NCBI GenBank assembly: GCA_023664665.1
Contig: JAMPEY010000003.1
Location: 95,246-159,245 of the forward strand
Length of the DNA stretch: 64,000 nucleotides
Direction of reading: 5' to 3'
From: Lachnoclostridium sp.
Lineage (GTDB): Bacteria; Bacillota; Clostridia; Lachnospirales; Lachnospiraceae
The translations under genes were made by a program, and so were the position numbers. Positions 50,662 to 60,659 of the stretch are shown here, piece after piece. Below the pieces are notes generated by a model that was not told the origin of the DNA, made no database searches, and was given only the letters and a program-made list of their open reading frames with translations. Each line of letters begins with the position of its first letter. The first letter of the stretch is position 1.

Positions 50662-51597
50662 ATGCAAACAAATACACAAAAGAAAGCCATGCGGAAAACG
50701 CCTGTGCAGGGAAAAACCGTACAGAAAAGTCCCACACACCGTAGGACCCTACAAGAGCTTACCCTGAAAGACAACTTTCTCTTCGCCGCCGTCATGTCCG
50801 ACCCGGAGAACTGCAGGCAGCTTCTGGAACTGGCTCTGGGTCTGAAAATCGAACGGGTGGAAATCGACACCGAGAAAAGCATCATCTTCCACCCCGAATA
50901 CAGGGGCGTTCGCCTCGATGTGTACGCAAGGGACGAACACCACACCCACTTCAATGTGGAGATGCAGATAGCAAGTCAGGCTTTGGAGAAGCGCGTCCGC
51001 TACTACCACTCCCAAATGGATATGGAACTGCTGCTGTCCGGCACCCCTTATGAGGTTCTGCCTGACTGCTATGTACTGTTCATCTGCGACTTTGACCCTT
51101 TCGGGATAGGAAAATACCGCTACACGCTGAAACATGTCTTTGCAGAGGATGAAAGTTACTGCTATTCCGACGGCAGCCACACGGTGTTCCTCAGCACAAA
51201 GGGACGCAATGCAGAGGAAGTGCCTGTTCAGTTGGCCAACTTCCTAAAGTACGCCGCTGCGGGGCTGAAGGAGAGCACGGCGGATTTTGGGGATGCATTC
51301 GTGGCGAAACTGCAGGAATCGGTAAAGGCGATCAAAGCCGACAGGGAGATAGGAGGTCGTTATATGCTGTTTGAAGAACTGCTGCAGAATGAACATAAGG
51401 ACGGGTTTGCCGAGGGTCTTGCGGAAGGCAAAGCGAAAGGGCTTGCTGAAGGTGAAGCAAAAGGGCTTGCCGCAGGTAAGGCAAAGGGCAGATTGGAAAT
51501 GCACAAGGAAATGCTCTCGCAAGTAGAGCAGATCTGCGAAGATTTTCCCGAAGAAATCCGCCTACAGATTTTGTCCGCATTGGAAAACAAAGGCTGA
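50662..51597 (+). CDS. Rpn-family recombination-promoting nuclease / PD-(D/E)XK transposase-like protein
   Basis: The 311-residue product starts at the ATG at 50662 behind TGGAGG. After a basic N-terminus come LTLKDNFLFAAVMSDPENCR and the PD-(D/E)XK core RGVRLDVYARDEHHTHFNVE followed by MQIA (Asp and Glu-x-Gln near residues 85-100), typical of Rpn proteins. The C-terminal half ends in a repetitive Gly/Glu/Ala/Lys stretch (EGLAEGKAKGLAEGEAKGL) common in this family. A weak promoter (TTGACT-18-TACTAT) lies at 50599-50628. Members are often linked to mobile DNA; there is no IS end visible. Confidence 0.88.
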   Translation: MQTNTQKKAMRKTPVQGKTVQKSPTHRRTLQELTLKDNFLFAAVMSDPENCRQLLELALGLKIERVEIDTEKSIIFHPEYRGVRLDVYARDEHHTHFNVEMQIASQALEKRVRYYHSQMDMELLLSGTPYEVLPDCYVLFICDFDPFGIGKYRYTLKHVFAEDESYCYSDGSHTVFLSTKGRNAEEVPVQLANFLKYAAAGLKESTADFGDAFVAKLQESVKAIKADREIGGRYMLFEELLQNEHKDGFAEGLAEGKAKGLAEGEAKGLAAGKAKGRLEMHKEMLSQVEQICEDFPEEIRLQILSALENKG

Positions 51598-51774
51598 GAA
51601 CGGTTCACAGATTTTTATTTCTACATTTCTGTCCTGAAGTTACTACTTTTCTTTTTTATCAAAACATTACCCTTAAATAGCATTTTTCGGAGGAATCCTG
51701 ATTTTAATAAAAACGCGAAATTGACACAGGATCTACACATCACATCCTAATGCGCAATGTCCATATTCTCTTCA

Positions 51775-54165
51775 TTATCCATATCTTCTTATTAATTTAT
51801 CGGCATGCAGTATTTTTAAGGTTTTCTTTATTACATACCGGAGCTTTATCATTTGAGGAACCAATTTTTCTTCTTTCCAGAATTTATCCGGCGGCATAGT
51901 TTTGTATTTCCTAAAAAAACTGTTTCTGAATATCGGATACGATGCAGAATGTTCTAAAGCAGGATTCATCATCCGCCATCTGTCATAATCCGTTTTTCTG
52001 GATACAAATGTACTTCTGATCTGTGCCTGCAGCTCTTCTCCCTTTTTCGTATGGACAATGAATAGAGAAGTTCCCTTATCATCAGCCCATTTATAAAATT
52101 CTTTTTCTATTTTCCATGCATCCCCCAATGTAATATCCGAGGCATAATTTTCCCCTTTAAAGGGGCAGTGATAACATGATAAGCGAAGGTTCCCATCGGA
52201 TAAAAAAGTCCTCATATAAGCATTCAGTGCATGGCTTTCGCGCATTTCACTATCATCTGCATATTTTATTCTTAAATAATAATCATACCAACCGCTGTTC
52301 TTTTTATCTCTGAATGATACTGATTTTATTTGCTTGTCTTTTTTCACATAATCCAGATATGACTGCCACACTCCCGGCGAAGGAACACCATGACATATCA
52401 CATCTATCAAATACAGATTGCTGCGCAGACCACGCCTTGCTGCCAGCTCCGCCACGGCTGCCGTCTGGCAGGGCGTCCCTGAAAACAAAACTTTTCGACC
52501 TGATCTAAGCTCTTTAATCAATGTCTCATACGGAATATTAGGATCACTCTGCACATACTTGGATGTCATCAAAGAAAATAATTCTTCCTCTGTCTCCACA
52601 CTTCGACAGGCAGCGCTGAAATTCTCTGTAAACGATACCCCATAAACTACCCCCCCTGATTGAATCACAGCTCTCGCCAGTTCAAAGAATAATCCGCCTG
52701 ACGAACTGTTTAATCTAATAGATTCATCCTTGTTATATCCGATATAGGCGTGGGCATATTCCCCTTTAAAGTTTATATTCTTTTCCTTACATACCTTCTG
52801 ACACAATCCGCAGTGAATGCACTGCTCTTCGTTAATCGCCGGATAGAAAAACCCTTCATCATCCGCAATTAGCTTAATACAATTCTTAGGACAAATATCA
52901 GCACATAACCCACAGCCGCAGCATTCTTCCTTAGTCAAACTGTCGATTCTGCCTACAGGTCTGCCCCCCCTGTCCGGCTGCTTTGACCGATCCGATACTT
53001 CTGTCTGCCCCACCGATACTGCCTGCTTTAAAAAGAGTAAGGATTCCCTGCGATATTGACCCAGCAGAGAATTCACCTCCTTGTAATCAACAGGTTTGTC
53101 CATAATAAATGTCATTTTCGTCATATCACAGATCAGTCTTTCCTCAAGCTTAAACTTATTCAGAATATCCCGAATACGGGAATTCTTAGAAACCCTTGTG
53201 TTCGTATCCCGTTCAAATACACAAAAGCTTTTCTCAAAAAGAAGCGAGAATACTATACCATGAAAAGAATCCGTAAAAATGCAGTCTGCACCGGAAAATA
53301 ATTGTATAAACTCTGCCGGCCCGATGTCATAAATATGTTCACAGTTTCCTTTTTCATCATTTCTAATATATTTTTCTGCCGCAAAAGGTATAAATTTCAG
53401 TTTTAACCCTTTCCTATAACAATATTTTTCGATTTCCTTACGATACCGCAGGCTGTCTGAAAAGAAAAAAGCTATTGCGTATTTATCCTGTTCCTGCATT
53501 TTCTTTCCTGCAATCCTAAGCCATTCTTCTTTTGACAGCATCAAAGCAGGATCAAGTACTTCATACACCTTCTTCCCATGAGTAAGGTATTTCTCCAGTA
53601 TCTTTTTTGCCGTATGTTCTCTGACAGAAATCACATCAAACTCATTGATCAGAGGAATCATCACTTTTCTTTCATGAGGAGATAGATCATCTCTCGCAAT
53701 ACTTGCCGCATATGATATTTTCCTGCAGGAACCTTCCACACCTTTCAGAAAATACCCTGCTTTTGCTACATTAGGATTCCAAATCTGATCCGACCCACAG
53801 ATCAGGCAGTCATAGTCTCTCTCCAGCTCTTCAAAAGCATCATCTGTATAAATATGTCTGTTCGTGGTGTATTGTTCCCGAAATTCCCGAAATAATCTTT
53901 TCCTGTTTTTCAGTCTTCCTCCAAGGGGATTCTTTATTTTCCTTCCGGCAATATCCACACCTTTACGCAAAATCTCATATGGTCCATATTGCATTGCCTG
54001 TTTCACTATAGTTGGATAGATAATATTCTCATTGGAACGATAATCAATCAGATCTACCTGTGCCGAAGGATAGCATGTCTCCAGAAGCATCTTCAGTGCC
54101 GCTCCCTGCAAGGTGCCTCCCCAATTATCATTACCATGAAAAAGTGTTAAAATACCAATCCTCAT
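51775..54165 (-). CDS. polysaccharide pyruvyltransferase fused to an Fe-S/FrhB-family protein
   Basis: The 796-residue protein fuses two units. Residues about 1-375 are a polysaccharide pyruvyltransferase (MRIGILTLFHGNDNWGGTLQ, CLICGSDQIWN near 120-130, IFTDSFHGIVFSLLFEKSF near 300). Residues about 408-455 hold two [4Fe-4S] ferredoxin motifs (CCGCGLCADICPKNC and CIHCGLCQKVC). Residues about 465-720 are a FrhB / coenzyme-F420 hydrogenase beta-like domain (SSSGGLFFELARAV, FSGTPCQTAAVAELA, DVICHGVPSPGVW). Separate adjacent genes of these two types are common in glycan clusters; the fusion is less so. It probably uses an electron-transfer step to modify sugars, but the reaction is not known. Confidence 0.88.
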   Translation of the reverse strand: MRIGILTLFHGNDNWGGTLQGAALKMLLETCYPSAQVDLIDYRSNENIIYPTIVKQAMQYGPYEILRKGVDIAGRKIKNPLGGRLKNRKRLFREFREQYTTNRHIYTDDAFEELERDYDCLICGSDQIWNPNVAKAGYFLKGVEGSCRKISYAASIARDDLSPHERKVMIPLINEFDVISVREHTAKKILEKYLTHGKKVYEVLDPALMLSKEEWLRIAGKKMQEQDKYAIAFFFSDSLRYRKEIEKYCYRKGLKLKFIPFAAEKYIRNDEKGNCEHIYDIGPAEFIQLFSGADCIFTDSFHGIVFSLLFEKSFCVFERDTNTRVSKNSRIRDILNKFKLEERLICDMTKMTFIMDKPVDYKEVNSLLGQYRRESLLFLKQAVSVGQTEVSDRSKQPDRGGRPVGRIDSLTKEECCGCGLCADICPKNCIKLIADDEGFFYPAINEEQCIHCGLCQKVCKEKNINFKGEYAHAYIGYNKDESIRLNSSSGGLFFELARAVIQSGGVVYGVSFTENFSAACRSVETEEELFSLMTSKYVQSDPNIPYETLIKELRSGRKVLFSGTPCQTAAVAELAARRGLRSNLYLIDVICHGVPSPGVWQSYLDYVKKDKQIKSVSFRDKKNSGWYDYYLRIKYADDSEMRESHALNAYMRTFLSDGNLRLSCYHCPFKGENYASDITLGDAWKIEKEFYKWADDKGTSLFIVHTKKGEELQAQIRSTFVSRKTDYDRWRMMNPALEHSASYPIFRNSFFRKYKTMPPDKFWKEEKLVPQMIKLRYVIKKTLKILHADKLIRRYG

Positions 54166-54236
54166 ATCTGCTCCTATCTGCCTTCTTTACTGCTCTTCCC
54201 CACTTCATCAGAATTTTCCATATATTTCCTACGATT

Positions 54237-56057
54237 CTATAGCCTGCACATTATCTTCTTCAAGGCATCTATCAGCTTACCGTTATCCTCACTGTTTCTG
54301 ACAGCAATGCGTACAAACTGTCTTCCTCTCAGCTTAATCTTTTCACTCAAATCTTTAATCAATATATTGTAGTGCAGAAGCAGCGTCTGGGTCAGCTCTT
54401 TTGCCGTAATCCCATTCGTGATTTCGATCAGAAAATAGTTCGCCTGTGACGGCACAACCCGGATTCCCGGAATTTGAGCCAATTCATCGGAAAGCTGTCT
54501 TCTGGCAGCTCTTATTTTTTCAAGCGCATCCGTATAATCCTTCTTATACTTTTCCGCAATCTGCATATAAAACTCCCCAAAGGAATTGATATTCCAGATG
54601 GCTGCTTCCTTTTTCATACAGGCGATCAGTTCTTCATCAGCAGACACCATGATGCCCAGACGCAGCCCCGGAACGCCATAGGACTTGGAAATAGATTTCA
54701 GAATGATGAGATTCCGGTATCTATGTATGATTTCCTCATCAATAAGTGTAGCGTTTTTCTCTTCCGCAAAATCAACAAAAGACTCGTCCACAATAAAACG
54801 GATCTGCTTTTCACCGCACCATCCTGCTATGCGTAGGACATCCGCTTTCTCAATATAGTTTCCGCTTGGATTATCCGGATTGATAAGAATTAAGGTATCA
54901 ATCCCCATTCCGTCGAAATATTGAATCAGATCATCTGCCTTATATGCCAGATTTTCATTCTGCGGATTGTAAACGACCCTGTCTGCTTCCTTGCATCGAT
55001 TTGGGTATTCCTCAAATGTAGGGCGTATAAAACCAATCTTTCCCGTCAGGCTTTCCATCAGGCATTTGATCAGCTCAGCCGCTCCGTTTCCAACCAGAAT
55101 ATGCTCCTTATGAACATCAAAATTCTTGGCCGCAAGCAGACTATTTACCTTCATACCCGACGGATACTGTGTAAGTAGCGTTTCAAAGCTGGCTTTCAAC
55201 TCATCCATCATTTTCTGCGGCGGAAAATAAGGATTTACAAGATAACAGAAATCCAGCAGATGCGGGTATCTCCAATAGCCCCCATACCGTGTCTGAATGC
55301 CGGCCGTCTTTTCATCCGCATCATCCGCAAACATAGAGGACGCTATGTCCAGATCCTGTATGTCATCTATCTCATACCAAAGCTGTCCGGTCAGCTTTTT
55401 TGCCTTGATTTCCGGATCATCAAGCATTGTGATCACCCGCAGCACTTGTTCATAATATTCATTGTCGCCCAACGCCTTGGAATATGCATCAAGAAAGGGC
55501 ACATAATATTTTTCCGAAAAATGCCTGCTGAACTTATAAATATTGACGGTCTTGTAATAGTTCCGGATATCTTCAAATACAAACTTCCTACCCGGAATAA
55601 AAGAATCTATGGAATCATCTTCTCCGATCTTAACACATGTTCCGTCCATCCAGCTCTCATATTTGTCCACCAGCGCCAGTGTCTGTCGCGAATCGTCCAT
55701 TAAAATCTGCAGTACACTATCCTCAAAAATGATATCTGATTCCAGCAAAAGAGTATCCTCCTTCAAAAGATATTCTTTTGCCAAGGACAGCGAATATATA
55801 TTATTTGTCCTGTCATAAACAGGATTATCCACATAACAGATTGGAGTCCGGATTCCCAATCTGTCAATATAATCAATCAGTTTCTTTCCCTCATAACCGA
55901 CAACAATGACAACACGGGAGAGATGCAGCCGTTCCAGTTGGCGGAGCATGCGTTCGATCAGAGTCACTCCGTTAACCTTTATCATACACTTTGTGTTATT
56001 TTGAGTTAAGTCCTTCAGCCTCTTCCCCATACCGGCCGCTAAAATCAATCCCTGCAT
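54237..56057 (-). CDS. LicC-like cytidylyltransferase fused to a CobD/HisC-like PLP enzyme
   Basis: The 606-residue protein has an N-terminal nucleotidyltransferase domain (about 1-235; LILAAGMGKRLKDLTQNNTK, the LicC/choline-phosphate type). A C-terminal PLP fold-I domain follows (about 245-600; LVGNGAAELIKCLMESLTGK, INPDNPSGNY, and the PLP lysine in KSISKSYGVPGLRLG near 455), closest to CobD (threonine-phosphate decarboxylase). CobD-like enzymes can decarboxylate phosphoserine to phosphoethanolamine, so the fusion may make CDP-ethanolamine (or a related CDP-amino alcohol) from an amino-acid phosphate. A LicD phosphotransferase four genes upstream in transcription order fits this. Reaction is inference. 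Confidence 0.85.
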   Translation of the reverse strand: MQGLILAAGMGKRLKDLTQNNTKCMIKVNGVTLIERMLRQLERLHLSRVVIVVGYEGKKLIDYIDRLGIRTPICYVDNPVYDRTNNIYSLSLAKEYLLKEDTLLLESDIIFEDSVLQILMDDSRQTLALVDKYESWMDGTCVKIGEDDSIDSFIPGRKFVFEDIRNYYKTVNIYKFSRHFSEKYYVPFLDAYSKALGDNEYYEQVLRVITMLDDPEIKAKKLTGQLWYEIDDIQDLDIASSMFADDADEKTAGIQTRYGGYWRYPHLLDFCYLVNPYFPPQKMMDELKASFETLLTQYPSGMKVNSLLAAKNFDVHKEHILVGNGAAELIKCLMESLTGKIGFIRPTFEEYPNRCKEADRVVYNPQNENLAYKADDLIQYFDGMGIDTLILINPDNPSGNYIEKADVLRIAGWCGEKQIRFIVDESFVDFAEEKNATLIDEEIIHRYRNLIILKSISKSYGVPGLRLGIMVSADEELIACMKKEAAIWNINSFGEFYMQIAEKYKKDYTDALEKIRAARRQLSDELAQIPGIRVVPSQANYFLIEITNGITAKELTQTLLLHYNILIKDLSEKIKLRGRQFVRIAVRNSEDNGKLIDALKKIMCRL

Positions 56058-56149
56058 AATAATCCATCTCCTTTATATATTTTTTAAGGTCTCTAATTTT
56101 GTTAAATGATATGCTTTTCATAAAAGTCCCCTTTCAAAATTATTTTCTG

Positions 56150-57193
56150 TTAATAGCTTTTCCTGCCATTCCCCTGCAGCCAATTTTTAGCGGTATTCCA
56201 CACATTCAAAAGTATCCACTCTATGATCGACAACAAAATTAAACAGCACAAACTATATGCATAATAGCCTATTCCCATAGAATCAGCCGGCAGTATTTTT
56301 CTGACAATAAAGCTGACACATTGAGCAATATAAAGAGGCAGATGAGTACACATGATGAAAAGAGAATTAGTCCCCAAAAAATTCAAATAGTGCAACTTCA
56401 GCCTTTTGCTTTCCAGCCATTTTAACAATCCAATGATACTGTAAGAGCCCAAAATTCCACATATAAAAAATAAAATCGGAATATCTCCATATTGCAGATT
56501 ATTGAAATCAATCCCGCAATTAAGCTGTGATAGTACAATATTCACCCCCCCGAAGACCAATATTGCAGCCGTCAGTTCTTGTATTCTGCTTGTCAATTTT
56601 GCTGAGAAAAAGAAAAATCCTGAAGCTACAATGCTCTTTTCAAAAACTGCCAGCGGATAGGAAACAAACAATAACAGTTCATTAGGATGCTCCACTGAAT
56701 TAATACAGGCATTTCCCAGATGCAGCACAATTCCGACCGCAAAAATAATCATCGCAATTCCGATTTGCTGTTTTACTTTTTTCTTGATAACCCAAAAGCA
56801 GAGTATTTCTGCAATAAACAAAGACGGAAGGAACCACAGCGTGGAAACTCCTCTTAATGAAAACACCGCATAAATATCTTTAAGCAGGACATCAGTTATA
56901 GCTTTTCCCTTATAAATGCCATATATGGTATCAATGACAATGGCAGCCGCTGAAAATACAATGTACGGAATTCCAAATGTTTTTAATTTTTCTAAGGCAA
57001 ATTCTCTGGTTGATTGATACTTTCCTCTCTTCAGCGTAAATAAATAACCGCTGATAATATAGAAGATTGCTATCTTGAACGAATCCCCCCATGTAACTAT
57101 CGGATTTGATAATTCGTTTATGTGGCCGAGCATTATTAAAAGCATTCCAACTCCCTTGGCCCAATCTATGTATGCAATACGATTATTCGACAT
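56150..57193 (-). CDS. acyltransferase family 3 (OafA/WecH-like) membrane protein
   Basis: The 347-residue product has about ten hydrophobic segments and the family N-terminus RIAYIDWAKGVGMLLIMLGH, with the catalytic His. It also has IFYIISGYLFTLKRGK and LRGVSTLWFLPSLFIAEIL. It O-acetylates a cell-surface sugar or exopolysaccharide. The start is the ATG at 57193 with GAGG eight bases upstream; a TTG start at 57211 is an alternative. It lies 25 bp from the SGNH hydrolase gene, which is a usual acyl-transfer partner. Confidence 0.9.
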   Translation of the reverse strand: MSNNRIAYIDWAKGVGMLLIMLGHINELSNPIVTWGDSFKIAIFYIISGYLFTLKRGKYQSTREFALEKLKTFGIPYIVFSAAAIVIDTIYGIYKGKAITDVLLKDIYAVFSLRGVSTLWFLPSLFIAEILCFWVIKKKVKQQIGIAMIIFAVGIVLHLGNACINSVEHPNELLLFVSYPLAVFEKSIVASGFFFFSAKLTSRIQELTAAILVFGGVNIVLSQLNCGIDFNNLQYGDIPILFFICGILGSYSIIGLLKWLESKRLKLHYLNFLGTNSLFIMCTHLPLYIAQCVSFIVRKILPADSMGIGYYAYSLCCLILLSIIEWILLNVWNTAKNWLQGNGRKSY

Positions 57194-57217
57194 GCCTTTT
57201 ACCTCATTCAATAATTT

Positions 57218-58351
57218 TTACCAACTCAATGCAATACCTTTAAATCCTTCCGCCGATTCCTGCTTTTCAAACACAACTTTTATTTCTTCTTGAATCGTGC
57301 AGATCTCAGATACTATAAAAATGCGCCTTTGCATAAAGTCATGATCATATGGTGTCATAGAATCAACATATTTTTGTCCGTCAATATAAATCTCCATTTT
57401 GTTATCCCCTGTCCGGCATATATAATCCACCCCCAGTACTGCCATCGGGCTGGAAATATTTAAAGAATAGGTATTATCATCTGTCTTTTCAAAATCTTCT
57501 ACAGGGAAAAATGCAAAATGATCCAAACAGGTAACATTCTCATTTACAGGTCCTGTCTCCCATTTACCGTATGGACGATACTCATTTACGCCTTTATCAA
57601 TAACATCTTTAACTGTTTCAAAATATATCTTATATCCTAAATCATTCGGATGCACTCCGTCATCTGTTAAATCACTGTACACATAACTGCTTTTTGCAAA
57701 TCCGGCAATGGTATCCGCAATGGGAATCTGGTATGCTTCACAAAGAGATTGTATTTCCAGCATCTTCTTTGTATATTCCCGTTGTGAGCTTTCTAATATC
57801 GAAATAATTTCACACTTCTTATATTTATTTTTTATTGCTCTCAAAATACTTTCATAATACAAGGAAAAATCCTCTGTGCTGTCATTCTGTCCATAGCAGA
57901 CTACAGCCAGATCGTATTCCGTTTCATCTTCCAGATACATGGTCCGTACATATCCGGCATAACTTGTATTTCCGCCCATGGAAATATTCGTTAATAAAAC
58001 TTTTACACTGTATGTTTCCTCAAGATAGCTTGTCAATAAATTGAACCATGCAGACAGATTGTCACTTGCTCCCGTACCGGCGCCAATAGAATCTCCAACT
58101 ACAAGAATATTTACATCAAATCCATCTGACAATTTTTGATAAAAACTATCCTGCTTTTCCAATTCCGCCAATTGCTGTTCTTCCGCAAATTGTTCCTTCC
58201 GCCGTTCTTCTGCCAAAATTCTTAATTCCTCTGATTTAATCCTGCGCTGCTTATCATCCCAATACAACAGTCCTGCTAAAACTGTAAAAAGAATCACTGT
58301 CAAAAAAATAATCAGCGTTTTACCCCCCCCGAATCTTCTTCCTTTTTTCAT
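57218..58351 (-). CDS. membrane-anchored SGNH/GDSL hydrolase
   Basis: The 377-residue product has an N-terminal transmembrane anchor (GGGKTLIIFLTVILFTVLAG, about 8-30), a coiled-coil linker rich in Glu and Arg (about 35-75), and an SGNH domain outside the cell. That domain has block I VVGDSIGAGTGASDN, an Asn-containing VVCYGQNDSTEDF and the Asp/His pair DDGVHPNDLGYK. It is expected to deacetylate or transfer an acyl group on glycan. The start is the ATG at 58351 with GGAGGT. It lies directly upstream of the acyltransferase gene in transcription order. Confidence 0.9.
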   Translation of the reverse strand: MKKGRRFGGGKTLIIFLTVILFTVLAGLLYWDDKQRRIKSEELRILAEERRKEQFAEEQQLAELEKQDSFYQKLSDGFDVNILVVGDSIGAGTGASDNLSAWFNLLTSYLEETYSVKVLLTNISMGGNTSYAGYVRTMYLEDETEYDLAVVCYGQNDSTEDFSLYYESILRAIKNKYKKCEIISILESSQREYTKKMLEIQSLCEAYQIPIADTIAGFAKSSYVYSDLTDDGVHPNDLGYKIYFETVKDVIDKGVNEYRPYGKWETGPVNENVTCLDHFAFFPVEDFEKTDDNTYSLNISSPMAVLGVDYICRTGDNKMEIYIDGQKYVDSMTPYDHDFMQRRIFIVSEICTIQEEIKVVFEKQESAEGFKGIALSW

Positions 58352-58399
58352 AAAGATACCTCCCACAACCTTCTTTTCCAGCACCTATTGATATAAAAG

Positions 58400-59206
58400 C
58401 TACACTTTATATATTTTGTAAAAATGATGTGCAATCCTGTCCTTTTCCTTCGGAAGTTTCATATAATCTCCGTATTGTTTTGTTAAATTCTTATCATATT
58501 CCTGTGGTATCTTAAGCATGTGCCCTTCAAACTGCATATCCATACTATGCTCCAGATCCTTCTTTTCAAGAATCACCATCTCTGTGTCTCCCAGATATCC
58601 GATATATTGCGATGTTTCCATGTCATATGTCCGTACCAATTTTTCCATATTCTTCTTATAATATTCTCTACCCCTGATTTTGGGTATCATATATGTCATA
58701 AGCGCATATATTTTTCTTATATTACGGTGCAGATCAAAGCACATTCCAATGACATTTTTTTCGCAACTTTTATGGTATCCACTAGCATACCTCTTTGCAC
58801 GGCACATCAGCTTTTTGGCCTCTTTAAGATCACTTCCCAGACCATCTATCGGGTACACATCTACGAATGTTCCTATTCTGTAGTCACTGCCATAAGGCGA
58901 TACCATTATATAGTTATCATCACTGATTCTCGTAATAGTGTAAGGACATTCCACATCTGTCTCATAATTTACAACCCTGAATTTACTTTCTAATGACATG
59001 TAGTGAAGCAGTTTATTATAATCTTTTCTTTTTAATGCAATATCAATATCATCATCCCATGGAATAAATCCTTTATGACGAACCGCTCCAATAAGCGTCC
59101 CAAAATATAAAAAATACTCTATATCGTGTTTTCTGCATATTTGATCTATTTCAAGCAAAATATTTAAGGAACATTTCTGAATTTCTCTTAAGGATAGTTC
59201 TTCCAT
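58400..59206 (-). CDS. LicD-family phosphotransferase
   Basis: The 268-residue protein has the LicD motif EYFLYFGTLIGAVRHKGFIP and PWDDDIDIALKRKDY (about residues 30-65), which carries the metal-binding Asp residues. LicD proteins transfer phosphocholine, phosphoethanolamine or a similar group from a CDP donor to teichoic acid or glycan sugars. The cytidylyltransferase-fused protein at 54237-56057 is the likely donor source. It starts one base after the flippase gene ends, so translation may be coupled. Confidence 0.93.
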   Translation of the reverse strand: MEELSLREIQKCSLNILLEIDQICRKHDIEYFLYFGTLIGAVRHKGFIPWDDDIDIALKRKDYNKLLHYMSLESKFRVVNYETDVECPYTITRISDDNYIMVSPYGSDYRIGTFVDVYPIDGLGSDLKEAKKLMCRAKRYASGYHKSCEKNVIGMCFDLHRNIRKIYALMTYMIPKIRGREYYKKNMEKLVRTYDMETSQYIGYLGDTEMVILEKKDLEHSMDMQFEGHMLKIPQEYDKNLTKQYGDYMKLPKEKDRIAHHFYKIYKV

Positions 59207-59207
59207 T

Positions 59208-60632
59208 TTATGCCTCCCTGACTTCTTTCCTTTTTAAGACCGGAAAAATAAATTTCCAGACTGATATCACAAACAATACCCCCAAAACAACTGCAATGCT
59301 CCACCTCACCAGCGCTTCATTCCTCAGACAGTCTGCCAGCCACGCACACAGGAGCAGAATGCCTATGATCAAACCGATCCCCTTAGAATTGAAAATGCAA
59401 CGACCTTTATTCACTAATATAGAAAACAGGTAATGAAAAGAGAAATATAAAAAATAAGTAACTGCTGTTGTATAAGCTGCCATATGATATCCATATAAAG
59501 GAATAAATAAATAATTTAGGATTATATTAATCACCGCTGCAAGAACAGATCCGACAGCAATTAGTTTTGTTTTTCCATAAAAATACTCTACTCCTGCCGG
59601 AATTGTATAAAGAAATGAAAAAAAACCTCCTAATATAATAGGTATTACCATTCGTTTTGCTTCTTCGTAACCCTCTCCCCCCAAAATTTCAATTAATTCC
59701 GGTGAAATCATAAATGCAACTACAGTGACTATTGCAACTGCGCTGATCAGTATTATAGAATTATGCTTTATGGGCGCATATTCCTTTTCGTTCATTCTTT
59801 CATAAAACCAAGGTTCCCAAACATTTCCTATGGAATTGGCAGCAAGAAATATTAATGTGTAAAGTGTATAGCCCAGACTATAAATTCCTGCTTCCGTTGA
59901 TCCTGCCATCTCCTTGATCATAAGCCTGTCCGCCTGACCAAGAATCACCTGTGACAGTCCATGAGGTATAATGGGCAGGCTGTATCCCAACGCAAAAACG
60001 ATGTATTCCTTTCTTAATTTCAATTTGTGCCTAAAAAAGAATCCTGCAAAAATAAACAATGCTATTACAATCAGCGGAAAAGCAGTCCCTATAATTCTTC
60101 CAACATATTTGTCTTCCTCAAAAAAAAAGAGAATGAGAAATAAAGAAAGCATCATATTGGAAACTGCATTTAAAAAGGCAATTTTTAAGTATTTTTTAGC
60201 GTTATACTCTAAGCTCACATATGTATTATAAAATGTGCATATTGCCGTAGCAAAGCTATGCAGAACAAGCAGAAATAGAATATTCTTTGAAAACCCTGTC
60301 ACTTGAACAAGCTGTTTATTCCATAAGAGGACAATGCCCGCCAAAAACAGACTGCTTAGAACCGCAACTGACAAACAATTCAAACAAAAGTTCTCGTAAT
60401 CATCTTTATACCTATACTTTGCATTTTTTAAACATGAATGCAATGTCAACCCCGCAAACAAATACAACATAGACTCATATGCCGTATACGAACTGAATAT
60501 TCCAAAATCCCTAGGCTGTAGCAGTCTCGAAAAAATAGGTGTCATTAAAAAGGAAATCCCCTTAATCAGATAATTTCCTACGAGAAAACCTATTCCTGCT
60601 TTTATCACTTTATTTTTCTTATCGTCTGACAC
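59208..60632 (-). CDS. polysaccharide flippase (Wzx/MATE-like)
   Basis: The ~474-residue membrane protein has about 12-14 hydrophobic segments and the Wzx-type opening KAGIGFLVGNYLIKGISFLM. LLQPRDFGIFSSYTAYESML near residue 40 and YSLPIIPHGLSQVILGQADR near 230 are typical of polysaccharide transporters. It moves lipid-linked glycan units across the membrane. The GTG at 60632 behind GGGGAG is favoured; an ATG seven codons upstream (60653) has no clear ribosome-binding site. It lies between the Wzy polymerase and LicD genes. Confidence 0.92.
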   Translation of the reverse strand: MSDDKKNKVIKAGIGFLVGNYLIKGISFLMTPIFSRLLQPRDFGIFSSYTAYESMLYLFAGLTLHSCLKNAKYRYKDDYENFCLNCLSVAVLSSLFLAGIVLLWNKQLVQVTGFSKNILFLLVLHSFATAICTFYNTYVSLEYNAKKYLKIAFLNAVSNMMLSLFLILFFFEEDKYVGRIIGTAFPLIVIALFIFAGFFFRHKLKLRKEYIVFALGYSLPIIPHGLSQVILGQADRLMIKEMAGSTEAGIYSLGYTLYTLIFLAANSIGNVWEPWFYERMNEKEYAPIKHNSIILISAVAIVTVVAFMISPELIEILGGEGYEEAKRMVIPIILGGFFSFLYTIPAGVEYFYGKTKLIAVGSVLAAVINIILNYLFIPLYGYHMAAYTTAVTYFLYFSFHYLFSILVNKGRCIFNSKGIGLIIGILLLCAWLADCLRNEALVRWSIAVVLGVLFVISVWKFIFPVLKRKEVREA

Positions 60633-60659
60633 CCATTTTCTCCCCTTTATCATCAGGTT

